Made by a program: the position numbers and the translations under genes. A model generated the notes under the pieces. It had not been told where the DNA came from, made no database searches, and saw nothing but the letters and a program-made list of their open reading frames with translations. This document shows positions 16,996-25,994 of a stretch of DNA of 64,000 nt, piece after piece. Each line of letters begins with the position of its first letter. Position 1 is the stretch's first letter. This DNA is from Desulfovibrio sp. UCD-KL4C (lineage in GTDB: Bacteria > Desulfobacterota > Desulfovibrionia > Desulfovibrionales > Desulfovibrionaceae). The stretch is from assembly GCF_006210265.1 (NCBI RefSeq), contig NZ_VCNC01000004.1:310001-374000 (forward strand), in the 5' to 3' direction.

Positions 16996-17004
16996 TTATC
17001 CACA
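16996..17004 (+). promoter_or_regulatory. DnaA box upstream of nrdJ promoter
   Basis: TTATCCACA is the perfect E. coli-type DnaA 9-mer, about 77 bp upstream of the nrdJ -35. DnaA controls ribonucleotide reductase genes in E. coli. A looser DnaA box (TGTGGAAAA) lies upstream of nrdD. A single 9-mer can occur by chance. The surrounding gap (about 16920-17440) otherwise holds the aldA promoter and a palindrome; no gene is seen. Confidence 0.4.
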
Positions 17005-17298
17005 GGTGTGTGTATCTGTTCGTAACTATTTAACCAGCTGTTTTGTAAATAATTGTTGAGAATTGTGACTAGCGATCGATTGGTCTAAAATAGAGAAATT
17101 ATTTTCCCGATGAATTATAGTAATTCAAACTTCAACTCTTTTTTACTTTGTAAGCAGTTCAGAAAAGAAACCTCAATTTTATTTAGTTGAAATAGATATT
17201 TTTTTGTTGTGCCGTTTGCCTAGTATAATCTTTAAACTTCTCTCGCCATTAATCCATGTTGTAAAGATTCTTCAGGAAAACTTCTGTTTATCAATAGT

Positions 17299-17318
17299 TT
17301 TTCCATATATATGGAAAA
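17299..17318. promoter_or_regulatory. 20-bp perfect palindrome upstream of aldA promoter
   Basis: TTTTCCATATATATGGAAAA is perfectly self-complementary and ends 22 bp before the -35 hexamer, a position suited to an activator. The cognate protein is unknown. Confidence 0.5.
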
Positions 17319-17340
17319 TTACAATAAAGTAATAAACATG

Positions 17341-17370
17341 TTGAAATAGTAGTGTTTAAAGCTGTATAAA
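17341..17370 (+). promoter_or_regulatory. Putative sigma70 promoter of aldA
   Basis: TTGAAA (17341-17346) and TATAAA (17365-17370) with an 18-bp spacer, about 70 bp before the chosen start codon. Confidence 0.5.
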
Positions 17371-17440
17371 ACTTCGGGACTTGATTTCTGCGTTGAAAAA
17401 TAAATTATTATTAAGCTCAACAGTTAAAGGAGACTCTTTT

Positions 17441-18877
17441 ATGAAAGTTTACCAGCAATACATTAATGGTGAATTTCGTGATGCTGAATCTAAAGAACAA
17501 TTTGAAGTTCTCAATCCTTTTACCGAAAAAGTTATAGCTATGGCTCCTAAGGGAGGAGCTCGTGATGCGGCTCTTGCTTTGGAAGCAGCAAGTTCAGCGC
17601 AGAAAAGCTGGGCTGCTAAATCTTGCATTGAACGCGCAGGCTATCTAAAAAAAATGGCCGAAATTATCAGGGCTAACCGGGATATGCTGGCGCAGACTTT
17701 AGCCGAAGAGCAAGCTAAAATTTTGCCTCTTGCCCAAGTGGAAATTGATGCGACAGCCGAATATTTTGATTATTATGCCGGATGGGCCCGTAAATACGAG
17801 GGCGAGGTTATTCAGAGTGATAATCCAAAAGAAAATATACTTCTTTATCGTCAACCTATCGGGGTTGTTGTAGGCGTCTGCCCTTGGAATTTCCCTTTCT
17901 TTGTTATGGCTCGCAAGGTCGCTCCTTCTCTTTTGACTGGTTGTACCATTGTTTTAAAACCGAGCAGTGAAACGCCAAATACAACTTTTGAATTTGCCAA
18001 GCTGATTTCCAGCATAGGTTTGCCAAAAGGTGTTCTTAACTTTGTCTCCGGCGGCGGTAGTACTTTGGGAGATGCTTTGGTCAGAAGTCCTCAGGTAGGT
18101 CTGGTTACTCTGACAGGCAGCGTGGAAACAGGGCAGCGCATCATTTCTGCTTCTGCTGAAAATATCACTAAGACTTCACTTGAACTTGGCGGAAAGGCTC
18201 CGGTTATCATTTGTGCAGACTGCGACATGGATATGGCAGTTAAAGCCGTTGTTGATTCCAGAATAATTTTCTCAGGTCAGGTTTGTAACTGCGCTGAGCG
18301 TGTTTACGTAGAAGCTGAAGTTTACGACGAATTCATGGGTAAGCTTACCAAAGCTATGAGTGACGTCACTTATGGTGATCCGTTTGCAGATCCTGCTCCA
18401 TGCATGTCCAGCCAGATTAATAAGTCCCAGCTGATTAAAATTGAAGAAATGGTAGCAAAGGCTAAAGCACAAGGAGCTGAAGTTGTTGTTGGCGGGGCAC
18501 GTGGTGATGATCAACCAACAGGTTTCTTTTATAAACCTACACTGCTGGCAAATTGTACTCAGGATATGGAAATCATTCGTAATGAAATCTTCGGTCCTGT
18601 TCTGCCTGTTGTTAAGGTTGCGAACTTCGATGAAGCACTGGATCTGTCCAACGACTGCGAATTCGGTCTGACTTCGTCTGTATTTACAACCAACATCACC
18701 AAAATGATGCGGGCTATCAACGAACTGAAGTTCGGAGAAACCTATGTTAACCGCTCTCACTTCGAGGCTATACAGGGATTCCACGCCGGCTGGCGTAAAT
18801 CCGGCATCGGCGGAGCGGACGGTAAGCATGGTCTGTTTGAATATCTTCAGACACACGTGGCTTATATTCAGTATTAA
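17441..18877 (+). CDS. aldA: Aldehyde dehydrogenase, AldA (lactaldehyde/glycolaldehyde) type
   Basis: A 478-residue NAD-dependent aldehyde dehydrogenase that tracks E. coli AldA along its whole length: YAGWARKYEGEVIQSD, PWNFPFFVMARKVAPSLLTG, LELGGKAPVI with the general-base Glu, FSGQVCNCAERVYV with the catalytic Cys, and FEAIQGFHAGWRKSGIGGAD near the end. AldA oxidizes lactaldehyde to lactate and glycolaldehyde to glycolate in the cytoplasm. The ATG at 17441 has AAAGGAG 9 nt upstream and is preferred to an in-frame start 20 codons earlier. It would accept glycolaldehyde if the nearby aldolase cleaves a 2-keto-3-deoxy-pentonate, but the two loci are not one operon. Confidence 0.88.
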   Translation: MKVYQQYINGEFRDAESKEQFEVLNPFTEKVIAMAPKGGARDAALALEAASSAQKSWAAKSCIERAGYLKKMAEIIRANRDMLAQTLAEEQAKILPLAQVEIDATAEYFDYYAGWARKYEGEVIQSDNPKENILLYRQPIGVVVGVCPWNFPFFVMARKVAPSLLTGCTIVLKPSSETPNTTFEFAKLISSIGLPKGVLNFVSGGGSTLGDALVRSPQVGLVTLTGSVETGQRIISASAENITKTSLELGGKAPVIICADCDMDMAVKAVVDSRIIFSGQVCNCAERVYVEAEVYDEFMGKLTKAMSDVTYGDPFADPAPCMSSQINKSQLIKIEEMVAKAKAQGAEVVVGGARGDDQPTGFFYKPTLLANCTQDMEIIRNEIFGPVLPVVKVANFDEALDLSNDCEFGLTSSVFTTNITKMMRAINELKFGETYVNRSHFEAIQGFHAGWRKSGIGGADGKHGLFEYLQTHVAYIQY

Positions 18878-18898
18878 TCATTTGAATCTTATCAATTT

Positions 18899-18928
18899 AA
18901 AGGTCGACGGCAAAAGCTGTCGGCCTTT
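18899..18928 (+). terminator. Terminator after aldA
   Basis: An imperfect hairpin AAAGGTCGACGGC / GCTGTCGGCCTTT with an AAAA loop, followed by TCTTGTTT. Confidence 0.75.
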
Positions 18929-19000
18929 CTTGTTTGTGCAAGTTAAGAAGTTGCTTAAAAGGGTATTGCCAATCGATCAGCCATTTTGTAGAAATATTCT

Positions 19001-19465
19001 ATGACTCCAGCAATTAACACAGCTAAAAAATTCAAGATTAAGTACACTATTCATGAATATAAGCACGATCCAGCCGCAGAAGCCTATGGCAAGGAAGCTG
19101 CTGAGAAATTGGGTGTTGAGCCTGAACGTGTTTTTAAAACGCTTGTCGTAGCAAATGAAAAGAAGCTTTTTGTTGCAGTAGTCCCGGTTTTGCAACTTCT
19201 GGATTTGAAACGGCTGGCTAAAGCCGCAGGCGAAAAGAAAGTCGCTATGGCTGACATAAAGGTCGTTGAGCGTACCACCGGCTATATTGTCGGCGGCGTC
19301 AGCCCGCTTGGTCAGAAAAAGTTGCTTCCAACTTTTATTGATTCATCTGCTCAGGATCACGAAACAATTTTTGTTAGCGCCGGACGCAGGGGGATGGATA
19401 TTGAACTTTCTCCGCATGACCTTGCAACTCCACTTAAGGGAACTTTTGCAGCAATTGCGAAATAA
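19001..19465 (+). CDS. ybaK: Cys-tRNA(Pro)/Cys-tRNA deacylase, YbaK/EbsC type
   Basis: A 154-residue protein nearly colinear with E. coli YbaK: MTPAINTAKKFKIKYTIHEY, ERVFKTLVVAN with the conserved Lys, DLKRLAKAAGEKKVAMAD, TGYIVGGVSPLGQKK and DIELSPHDLA. It hydrolyses Cys-tRNAPro mischarged by prolyl-tRNA synthetase, in the cytoplasm. The start ATG at 19001 fits the family N terminus exactly, though the ribosome site is weak. It is followed after 36 bp by the alcohol dehydrogenase gene; the pairing has no obvious functional meaning. Confidence 0.9.
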   Translation: MTPAINTAKKFKIKYTIHEYKHDPAAEAYGKEAAEKLGVEPERVFKTLVVANEKKLFVAVVPVLQLLDLKRLAKAAGEKKVAMADIKVVERTTGYIVGGVSPLGQKKLLPTFIDSSAQDHETIFVSAGRRGMDIELSPHDLATPLKGTFAAIAK

Positions 19466-19501
19466 TTTTTAACTAAACCGTATTCATTGCTGAGGTAATT
19501 C

Positions 19502-20689
19502 ATGAATTTTGAATTTAATAATCCGACACAACTTATTTTTGGCGCAGGATCACTTGTCAGACTGGGTGAAGTTGTGAGGGAACACGGCAAAAAAGCATTG
19601 ATAGTAACAGGCGGTGGCAGCATCAAACGTAGCGGTATATTTGACCGCGCAGTTGCAAGTTTAAAAGATGTGGATATTTCGTTTGCGCAGTGTTCCGGCA
19701 TAGAACCTAATCCTCGTATTTCTTCTGTTGTACGCGGCGCAGAAACCGCTCGCGCAGAGGGATGTGACGTAATTATTGCTTTGGGAGGAGGCAGTACTAT
19801 CGATGCCGCAAAGGTTATTGCCGCGGCTGTTTCCTTTGACGGTGATCCGTGGAATATGATTAACCATGGAGATGACAAACTCTATGTCCCGATTACAGCC
19901 CTGCCTATAATAGCCGTCCCGACTTTAGCTGCTACAGGTTCGGAAGCTAACAGTACCGCAGTTATTTCCAACGCAGAAACGTTAGTGAAATCTTCTATTT
20001 CTAATAAATGTCTTTATCCTCGTGTTGCGATTGTTGATCCTGAGCTGACGGTCAGTGTACCTAAGGATCAGACTGCTTACGGCGTATGCGATACTATAAT
20101 TCATGTGACGGAAACTTATTTTAACGGGATAGGCGGTACGCCTATTCAGGATCGTTTTGCCGAAGGAGTTATACTCACTGCCATGGAATGGGGTCCGAAA
20201 GCTATTGCTGACGGAACCGATATCGAAGCTAGAGCGCAAATTCAGTGGGCCGCTTTGGTCGCTCTTAACGGATGGTTACAGGTAGGAACCGATAGCAGTC
20301 GTCCTGTTCATAAAATAGAGCATACGCTCTCAGCCCATCATGATGTTACCCATGCGGCAGGTCTTTCGGCTGTTAATCAGTCATGGATGCGGTTTGCCGC
20401 TAAAGCTCGCCCTGAAAGATTCGTTCAATTTGCCCAGCGTATTTTCGGGCTGGTTCCAAAATCTCCTGACGATATCGATTGTGCAATGGAAGGCATTGAT
20501 CGCTTCGAAGATTTTATTAAGTCTATCGATTGCCCGACTAGCTTGTCAGAAATAGGCATCGGTGATGAGCTGTTTTCTCGCTATGCTGATGATATTTTAT
20601 TACTTACCAAAGATGAAAATGGTAACCTTCCAGGACGTCCGGCAATGAACAGAGATGAGATTTTAGAGTTGTTGCGTGCATCGCTTTAA
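19502..20689 (+). CDS. Iron-containing alcohol dehydrogenase (YqhD/BdhA type)
   Basis: A 395-residue group III alcohol dehydrogenase. The nucleotide site is GGGSIKRSG and ALGGGSTIDAAKVIAAA. The metal ligands are expected in VCDTIIHVTETYF (Asp, His) and HKIEHTLSAHHDVTHAAGL (two His). This resembles the NADPH-type butanol dehydrogenase/YqhD branch, which reduces various aldehydes. GAGGTAA precedes the ATG. It ends just before a terminator shared with the Fnr-like regulator. Confidence 0.88.
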   Translation: MNFEFNNPTQLIFGAGSLVRLGEVVREHGKKALIVTGGGSIKRSGIFDRAVASLKDVDISFAQCSGIEPNPRISSVVRGAETARAEGCDVIIALGGGSTIDAAKVIAAAVSFDGDPWNMINHGDDKLYVPITALPIIAVPTLAATGSEANSTAVISNAETLVKSSISNKCLYPRVAIVDPELTVSVPKDQTAYGVCDTIIHVTETYFNGIGGTPIQDRFAEGVILTAMEWGPKAIADGTDIEARAQIQWAALVALNGWLQVGTDSSRPVHKIEHTLSAHHDVTHAAGLSAVNQSWMRFAAKARPERFVQFAQRIFGLVPKSPDDIDCAMEGIDRFEDFIKSIDCPTSLSEIGIGDELFSRYADDILLLTKDENGNLPGRPAMNRDEILELLRASL

Positions 20690-20716
20690 ATAGTGTGTAT
20701 TCAAATAATTAAAGTT

Positions 20717-20751
20717 ATTCCTGTTCGTTTTAGGATAAGATGAACAGGAAT
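20717..20751. terminator. Bidirectional terminator
   Basis: ATTCCTGTTC (20717-20726) and GAACAGGAAT (20742-20751) form a 10-bp stem between the convergent alcohol dehydrogenase and Crp/Fnr genes. Confidence 0.7.
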
Positions 20752-20766
20752 GGCTTTTCTGCTTTC

Positions 20767-21447
20767 TTACAATAAGTAACTTCCGTCACGGCAAGCTTCT
20801 AAGCGTTCTGTATTAATCACCCTTACGTTCGTACCATCAACTTCAATGAGTTTTTCTTTACTCATTTTTTTTAATGTTCTTGAAAGAGCTTCCGGCGTGA
20901 CTCCGATAATTTTTGAAAGCTCGCGATAAGATATGCCTAATTTTAACCATCCCTCTTCATTTTGACTCAGAAAATACGCCGCCAAGCGGGACGGAATCTG
21001 TTTAAGTGAAAGGGAGTCAATCATGACCATTGCATCTTTAAGACGTTTAGCCATGACGCTCATCATATTGAGTAAAATTGACGGGTCTTCCTGAATTAAT
21101 GTTTGAAATTTGGAAGGGCTTATAAAAAGTACTTTGCTGTCTTCAAGGGCACTTAAATTTGCAGGCATTTTCCCGTCAGAAAAGGTCGAACACAGGCAAA
21201 ATGGTTCGCCTGGTCCAAAAACAAAAATGGTTTGTTCTTTTCCGTCTTCCGCTAGTTTAAATAGCTTTACCTTGCCTGAAAGCAAAACATGCATGCCTTC
21301 TAAAAACTTAGCTTCGCTAAAATAAATTGCTTTTTTAGGAATGTCGCTCAAAACGGCATTTTCTGCCAACCGGCTAAGATTGGGCTCATCCAGATTTGAA
21401 AAGATTGGGAATTTCTTGATGATCTGCTTTAATTCTTTTTTTTCCAT
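20767..21447 (-). CDS. Crp/Fnr-family regulator with Fnr-type recognition helix
   Basis: A 226-residue protein with an N-terminal cyclic-nucleotide-type beta barrel (residues 15-130), a dimerization helix and a C-terminal winged helix. The recognition helix region SYRELSKIIGVTPEALSRTL keeps the E-x-x-S-R pattern by which Fnr reads TTGAT half-sites. It has no N-terminal Cys cluster, so it is not a 4Fe-4S oxygen sensor like E. coli Fnr; FCLCSTF near residue 85 offers two cysteines that could sense redox or sulfur species. It is transcribed away from an SBF-family carrier and a persulfide-reductase gene, with a perfect Fnr-type box between them. Confidence 0.85.
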   Translation of the reverse strand: MEKKELKQIIKKFPIFSNLDEPNLSRLAENAVLSDIPKKAIYFSEAKFLEGMHVLLSGKVKLFKLAEDGKEQTIFVFGPGEPFCLCSTFSDGKMPANLSALEDSKVLFISPSKFQTLIQEDPSILLNMMSVMAKRLKDAMVMIDSLSLKQIPSRLAAYFLSQNEEGWLKLGISYRELSKIIGVTPEALSRTLKKMSKEKLIEVDGTNVRVINTERLEACRDGSYLL

Positions 21448-21473
21448 CTTGTTACCCTGAAATTTAGTTAAAA

Positions 21474-21487
21474 TTGATCGAGATCAA
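21474..21487. promoter_or_regulatory. Perfect Fnr-type box TTGAT-CGAG-ATCAA
   Basis: A perfect dyad of the Fnr consensus, 27 bp upstream of the regulator start and 109 bp upstream of the SBF carrier start. It fits autoregulation and control of the divergent operon. Confidence 0.7.
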
Positions 21488-21595
21488 TGTAAGTGTTTTT
21501 GAATAGAGGTAGAAAAGAATCCACGCGACATCATAAAACGGCTTTTTTTAACGGATCGGCCGTAATTAATATCCTGTACTAATGGAGTATGCATT

Positions 21596-22570
21596 ATGTG
21601 GAAATTTTTAAAACAAATCACCAAAAATCTTACTGTGGCAATCCCTGTCATGATGGTGGCTGGGTTTATCTACGGAGTTGTCGCTGATACCAGCTGGATC
21701 AAAAGTCTTATTGTTCCTTTTACTTTTCTCATGGTGTATCCAATGATGGTTACGCTGAAAATTAAAAAAGTCTTTGAAGGCGGAGATGGTAAAGCTCAAT
21801 TACTAACCCAAGTTATAAATTTCGGGATAATCCCCTTTTTAGCCTTCGGTTTCGGAATTTTTTTCTTTCCTGATAAACCATACATGGCTCTAGGGCTTTT
21901 GCTTGCCGGACTTGTGCCGACAAGTGGGATGACCATTTCATGGACTGGTTTTGCCAAGGGAAATATGTCCGCAGCAATTAAAATGACAGTCATAGGACTG
22001 ATTTGTGGTTCACTTGCTACTCCTTTCTTTGTTAAGGCCCTTATGGGGACGGCTATTGAAATGAGTCTGGTTGCAGTGCTTAAGCAAATAGTTTTTATTG
22101 TTTTCCTGCCTATGGTTTTGGGATATGCTACGCAGCGCTTTTTTGTCAAAAAGTATGGTCAGAGCGATTTTCAAAAAATTATTGCTCCGAAGTTTCCTTT
22201 TCTTTCCACTTTAGGCGTTTTGGGAATCGTTTTTGTGGCATTGGCCCTTAAAGCAAAAACAATAGCAGCAGCGCCGGAAGTCTTACTAAATATACTCATT
22301 CCGCTTGTAATACTTTATGGAATAAATTTCACTTTGAGCACAATGGTCGGTAAGTGTTTTCTCAAAAGAGGTGACGCAATAGCCCTCGTTTATGGATCGG
22401 TTATGCGAAATCTATCTATTGCTCTTGCTATTGCTATCAACGCTTTTGGCCCACAAGGATCAGATGCAGCTTTGGTTATTGCTTTAGCATATATTGTTCA
22501 GGTGCAATCCGCAGCTTGGTATGTGAAGTTTACAGGGAAAATATTTGATTTTTCTCCAGAAGTGGCATGA
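21596..22570 (+). CDS. SBF/ACR3-like membrane carrier (bile acid:Na+ symporter superfamily)
   Basis: A 324-residue protein with 9-10 predicted spans and the superfamily blocks GLLLAGLVPTSGMTISWTGFAKGN and YGSVMRNLSIALAIAINAFG. Relatives include arsenite exporters (ACR3), bile-acid carriers and many uncharacterized anion carriers. The ACR3 cysteine in the fourth span is not evident, so arsenite is doubtful. GGAG precedes the ATG by 8 nt. It is followed after 112 bp by a CoA-disulfide/persulfide reductase and divergent from the Fnr-like regulator; the context suggests transport of a sulfur compound, which is an inference. Confidence 0.7.
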   Translation: MWKFLKQITKNLTVAIPVMMVAGFIYGVVADTSWIKSLIVPFTFLMVYPMMVTLKIKKVFEGGDGKAQLLTQVINFGIIPFLAFGFGIFFFPDKPYMALGLLLAGLVPTSGMTISWTGFAKGNMSAAIKMTVIGLICGSLATPFFVKALMGTAIEMSLVAVLKQIVFIVFLPMVLGYATQRFFVKKYGQSDFQKIIAPKFPFLSTLGVLGIVFVALALKAKTIAAAPEVLLNILIPLVILYGINFTLSTMVGKCFLKRGDAIALVYGSVMRNLSIALAIAINAFGPQGSDAALVIALAYIVQVQSAAWYVKFTGKIFDFSPEVA

Positions 22571-22682
22571 TATAAAAAGCAATAAAGGAACACAGATAAT
22601 ATAAAGATAGTATTCTGTTAAATAGGATAAAAGCGGTGTTTTTCCGCTGAACATATAACACTCTGTAAAGAGGAGACATTTC

Positions 22683-24377
22683 ATGAGTTCACAGAATATC
22701 GTTGTCATCGGCGGTTCCGCCGCCGGCCCAAAAGCCGCTGCTCGTGCAAAACGGCTTGATCAGTCCGCAAATGTTACTCTTCTGCAAAAGGCTCCGGAGA
22801 TGTCTATGGCATCTTGTGGATATCCTTATTATATTGGTGGGAATTTTGATAATCGTGATCAGCTGCTATCTACTCCTACAGGAGTTGTGCGCAATGAAGC
22901 TTTTTTTGCTGGAGCTAAAGGCGTAGAAGCGCGGGTTAATACGGAAGTAACCGCTATTGACCGGATAAAAAAAGTTGTGTCCTGTGTTAATGTCGTAACT
23001 GGTGAAAAATCGGCAGTTCCTTATGACAAGCTGGTAATATGTTCCGGTGCAACTCCTCGTCGTCCGCCGATTAAAGGAATTAATCTGGAAGGAGTGCAGG
23101 CTTTGTCAGAAATGCGTGATGCTGACAAACTTCGCGAACTTCGTGACTCCGGTAAAGTTAAAGATGTAGTTATTGTCGGTGGCGGGCTGATTGGAATTGA
23201 GGTTTGCGAAGCGCTTGCCGATTCCGGTATGAATGTAAATGTAGTTGAAATGCTATCCCAGTTGCTCATGTTTTTGGATTGGGAGCTTGCTAAGCTGGTA
23301 GAAAAACATGTGGCATCCAAAGGAGTCACTGTTCACACTGACAATGGAGTCGCCGAATTTCTGGGCGAAAATGGAAAACTTACTGGCGTAAAATTAAACG
23401 ATGGTTCAGTCGTTTCATGTGAGTTGGCGGTAGTTTCTATAGGCGTTGTGCCAAATGTTGATTTGGCTAGAGAGGCTGGACTGGAGATCGGTGGTTTTGG
23501 GGGTATCGTTGTTGACGAGCGCATGCGGACTTCCGATTCTAATATTTATGCTGCAGGGGACTGCGTAGAGATTCCTAATCGTATCACAGGCAAGAAAACT
23601 TATGCACCTTACGGAGATCTTGCCAATCTTGAAGCAAGAGTTGCCGCTGACAATATTGTCCTCGGTGACAGTTCCACTTTCCCCGGAACAGTAAACAGCG
23701 GTATTTGCAAGGTTTTTAATTTTAGCGCCGGTTCCACAGGAATGTCAGAAAAGCGCGCTGAGGCTGAAGGTTATGAGGTGGTGACTGCCACGAATGCAAG
23801 CCCTGATAAACCAGGATTTATGGGAGCAAAATTGCTTGTTTCCAAGATGGTTGCTGATGCCAAAACAGGCCGCATACTTGGATTTCAGTGTGTAGGAACA
23901 GGTGAAGTTAACCGTCAGGTCGCCGAAGCTGCTATGGCTGTTATGAACGGCAACACTATTTATGAGATTGGCGTAGCCGATCTTCCATATGCTCCTCCTT
24001 TCTCATTGGCTATCGATCACTTTATTGCCACGGCTCATATTTTGGAAAACAAAATAGCAGGTCTGATGACTGGAATAAGTAATGCCGAGGTCAAAGAAAA
24101 AGTTGACGCTGGCAAGGCTCCTTTTATTCTTGATGTTCGCTCCCCTGTCGAGTTCGAAGAAATGCGTCTAAATGTCGGTGAGATACTAATTCCACTTGGA
24201 ACAGTTCGTAATTCTTTGGATAAGTTGCCAAGTGATAAGAATGCGGAGATTGTGACATTTTGTAAGATATCAATGCGTGGTTATGAAGCTCAGCAGGTAC
24301 TCGAAGCAAATGGATGGACTAACGTTAAAGTTATGGAAGGCGGCATAATGGCTTGGCCTTTTAAGGTTGAATTTTAA
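22683..24377 (+). CDS. FAD/NAD(P)H CoA-disulfide (persulfide) reductase with C-terminal rhodanese domain
   Basis: A 564-residue two-domain protein. Residues 1-445 are a flavin disulfide reductase: VVIGGSAAGPKAAARAKR for FAD, MASCGYPYYIGG with the single active Cys near residue 44 typical of CoA-disulfide reductases, VVIVGGGLIGIEVCEAL for NAD(P)H and IYAAGDCVEI. Residues 460-564 are a rhodanese domain with the active-site loop TFCKISMRGYEA. This CoADR-RHD layout matches the Shewanella NADH-dependent persulfide reductase, which reduces CoA persulfides or polysulfide to sulfide. AGAGGAG precedes the ATG. It lies in the Fnr-box operon with the SBF carrier. Confidence 0.88.
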   Translation: MSSQNIVVIGGSAAGPKAAARAKRLDQSANVTLLQKAPEMSMASCGYPYYIGGNFDNRDQLLSTPTGVVRNEAFFAGAKGVEARVNTEVTAIDRIKKVVSCVNVVTGEKSAVPYDKLVICSGATPRRPPIKGINLEGVQALSEMRDADKLRELRDSGKVKDVVIVGGGLIGIEVCEALADSGMNVNVVEMLSQLLMFLDWELAKLVEKHVASKGVTVHTDNGVAEFLGENGKLTGVKLNDGSVVSCELAVVSIGVVPNVDLAREAGLEIGGFGGIVVDERMRTSDSNIYAAGDCVEIPNRITGKKTYAPYGDLANLEARVAADNIVLGDSSTFPGTVNSGICKVFNFSAGSTGMSEKRAEAEGYEVVTATNASPDKPGFMGAKLLVSKMVADAKTGRILGFQCVGTGEVNRQVAEAAMAVMNGNTIYEIGVADLPYAPPFSLAIDHFIATAHILENKIAGLMTGISNAEVKEKVDAGKAPFILDVRSPVEFEEMRLNVGEILIPLGTVRNSLDKLPSDKNAEIVTFCKISMRGYEAQQVLEANGWTNVKVMEGGIMAWPFKVEF

Positions 24378-24426
24378 AAGAGTTTTTTTCTATTGTGCCT
24401 TGTATCACAAAGGTCATTACCATGGA

Positions 24427-24458
24427 GCATCCTCATTTTTATGAGGGTGCTTTTTTTT
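24427..24458 (+). terminator. Rho-independent terminator
   Basis: GCATCCTCAT / ATGAGGGTGC stem with a TTTT loop followed by eight T residues. It ends the carrier-persulfide reductase operon. Confidence 0.9.
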
Positions 24459-24660
24459 GTTGGGTTCTGTATATTTAGAGAAGTTTGAGTAAACATAGTT
24501 TCCGGTATCAGCCCTCAGGAGATGGACATTTGCAATATATAGGACTAATTGGCAGAATCATATGTTTGGTTTAATCCGGCTTGTGTTAACCTGACCATTG
24601 ATCAATTTGGTTGTATTTCCAGTCTGGAATTTTTTCATAAAATATAAATTTTATTCTCTG

Positions 24661-24679
24661 GTTAACCCTCAGTTAACCC
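24661..24679 (+). promoter_or_regulatory. Tandem TTAACCC repeats, 11-bp period, upstream of RND operon
   Basis: GTTAACCC occurs at 24661-24668 and 24672-24679, exactly 11 bp apart; single copies are at 24585 (GTTAACCT) and 24688 (GTTAATGT). OmpR-type response regulators bind such one-turn direct repeats. A like pair lies at 29211. The rest of the 24459-24780 gap is AT-rich and holds no gene. Confidence 0.55.
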
Positions 24680-24780
24680 GTGTTTCTGTTAATGTTTAAT
24701 TTCTTCAAATTTTGTAATCACTAAATTCCGTATAGGAATTCCATTGCATAACAGTCGGCCGAAAAGCCACAGGAGTTAAT

Positions 24781-25971
24781 ATGCTTAAATATAACAAAAT
24801 TTTTCTGACCGTTGCGGCTATCGTGGTTGCAACTTCTTTTGTTTTTGTAGGTTCCGGTTGTAAAAATACCGAACCGGTGCAGGCTAAGGGAGGTCCTCAG
24901 CAAAGGGCTGTTCAAGTGGATGTTGCCGAAGTTACGACAGCTTCCATACGTAAAGAAGTTGAGCTTCCCGGGCGTATCTCAGCGCGTAGAATTGCACAGG
25001 TTCGTGCAAGGGTTGCAGGGATTGTTCTCAGTAGAGATTTTAAGGAAGGCAGTCATGTAAAAAAAGGGCAGCCTTTATTTCATATTGACCCGGCCCAGTT
25101 CAACGCGGCATTATCTTTGGCAAAAGCTGATCTTGCAAAAGCTCAAGCTAACATGGTTGACCTAGAGTCTACAGCTCATCGCTACAGCAAGCTTATTAAG
25201 ACTAAAGCTATCAGTCAGTCGCAATATGACTCTGCTGTGAACTCCTATAATGCTGCGAAGGCGAGCAAAGATGCTGCAGAGGCGGCTGTAAGGACAGCTT
25301 CCTTAAGTCTCAGTTACGCTACCGTTGTCGCTCCTATTTCAGGTAGAATAGGGCGTGCTTTTATAACAGAAGGAGCACTTGTCGGTGAAGGTGAAGCTAC
25401 GCATCTGGCTACAATCCAGCAGCTCAATCCTATCTATGCTGATATTAATGAACCTGTTTCGGAATATCTTAAGCTTAAGGCTACAATGAGTAAGGCTGTT
25501 CATGGCGAGAATGCAGCAGATGTAACTGTTTCTGTCGATGATGTTGACTATGTTGCAAAAGGAAAACTTTTATTTTCTGATGTAACAGTTGATCAAAAAA
25601 GTGGTCAGGTTTCGCTTAGAAGTGAATTTCCAAATGATGACGGGATGCTGCTTCCAGGGATGTTTGTACGTATAAAGCTTAAGATTGGTGAGAGTCGTGA
25701 TGCCGTTATGGTTCCACAGAGAGCTGTAATGGTCGGTCAAGGCGGCGCCGCTCAGGTATACGTTGTTAACAGCCAGAATATAGTCCAGCCTCGCGCTGTA
25801 AAAACAGGATCTATGGACGGCGCTCTCTGGCAGATTACTGAAGGTCTTAAAGCAGGAGAGCAGGTTGTTATTAACGGAACCGGTAAGCTTAAGCCTGGTA
25901 TGACTGTCTCTATAAAAAATGTAGAGAAGCCCAACATAGCATCAAAAAATACTGACACTAAGCAGCAGTAA
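24781..25971 (+). CDS. RND efflux periplasmic adaptor lipoprotein (AcrA/MexA type)
   Basis: A 396-residue membrane-fusion protein. The N terminus has a signal and a lipobox (FVFVGSGC), so it is probably lipid-anchored in the inner membrane facing the periplasm. Two lipoyl halves, VRARVAGIVLSRDFKEGSHVK and YATVVAPISGRIGRAF, flank an alpha-helical hairpin (around residues 100-170), followed by a beta barrel with LLPGMFVRIKLKIG. It couples the inner-membrane pump to an outer-membrane channel. No TolC gene is in the operon. AGGAG lies 8 nt before the ATG. Confidence 0.92.
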   Translation: MLKYNKIFLTVAAIVVATSFVFVGSGCKNTEPVQAKGGPQQRAVQVDVAEVTTASIRKEVELPGRISARRIAQVRARVAGIVLSRDFKEGSHVKKGQPLFHIDPAQFNAALSLAKADLAKAQANMVDLESTAHRYSKLIKTKAISQSQYDSAVNSYNAAKASKDAAEAAVRTASLSLSYATVVAPISGRIGRAFITEGALVGEGEATHLATIQQLNPIYADINEPVSEYLKLKATMSKAVHGENAADVTVSVDDVDYVAKGKLLFSDVTVDQKSGQVSLRSEFPNDDGMLLPGMFVRIKLKIGESRDAVMVPQRAVMVGQGGAAQVYVVNSQNIVQPRAVKTGSMDGALWQITEGLKAGEQVVINGTGKLKPGMTVSIKNVEKPNIASKNTDTKQQ

Positions 25972-25994
25972 AATCAGATTAGAGATAAATACAT

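Noticed and set aside
18272-18856. 194-codon minus-strand frame
   Set aside because: Shadow of aldA on the opposite strand. The aldA frame has full-length family similarity.
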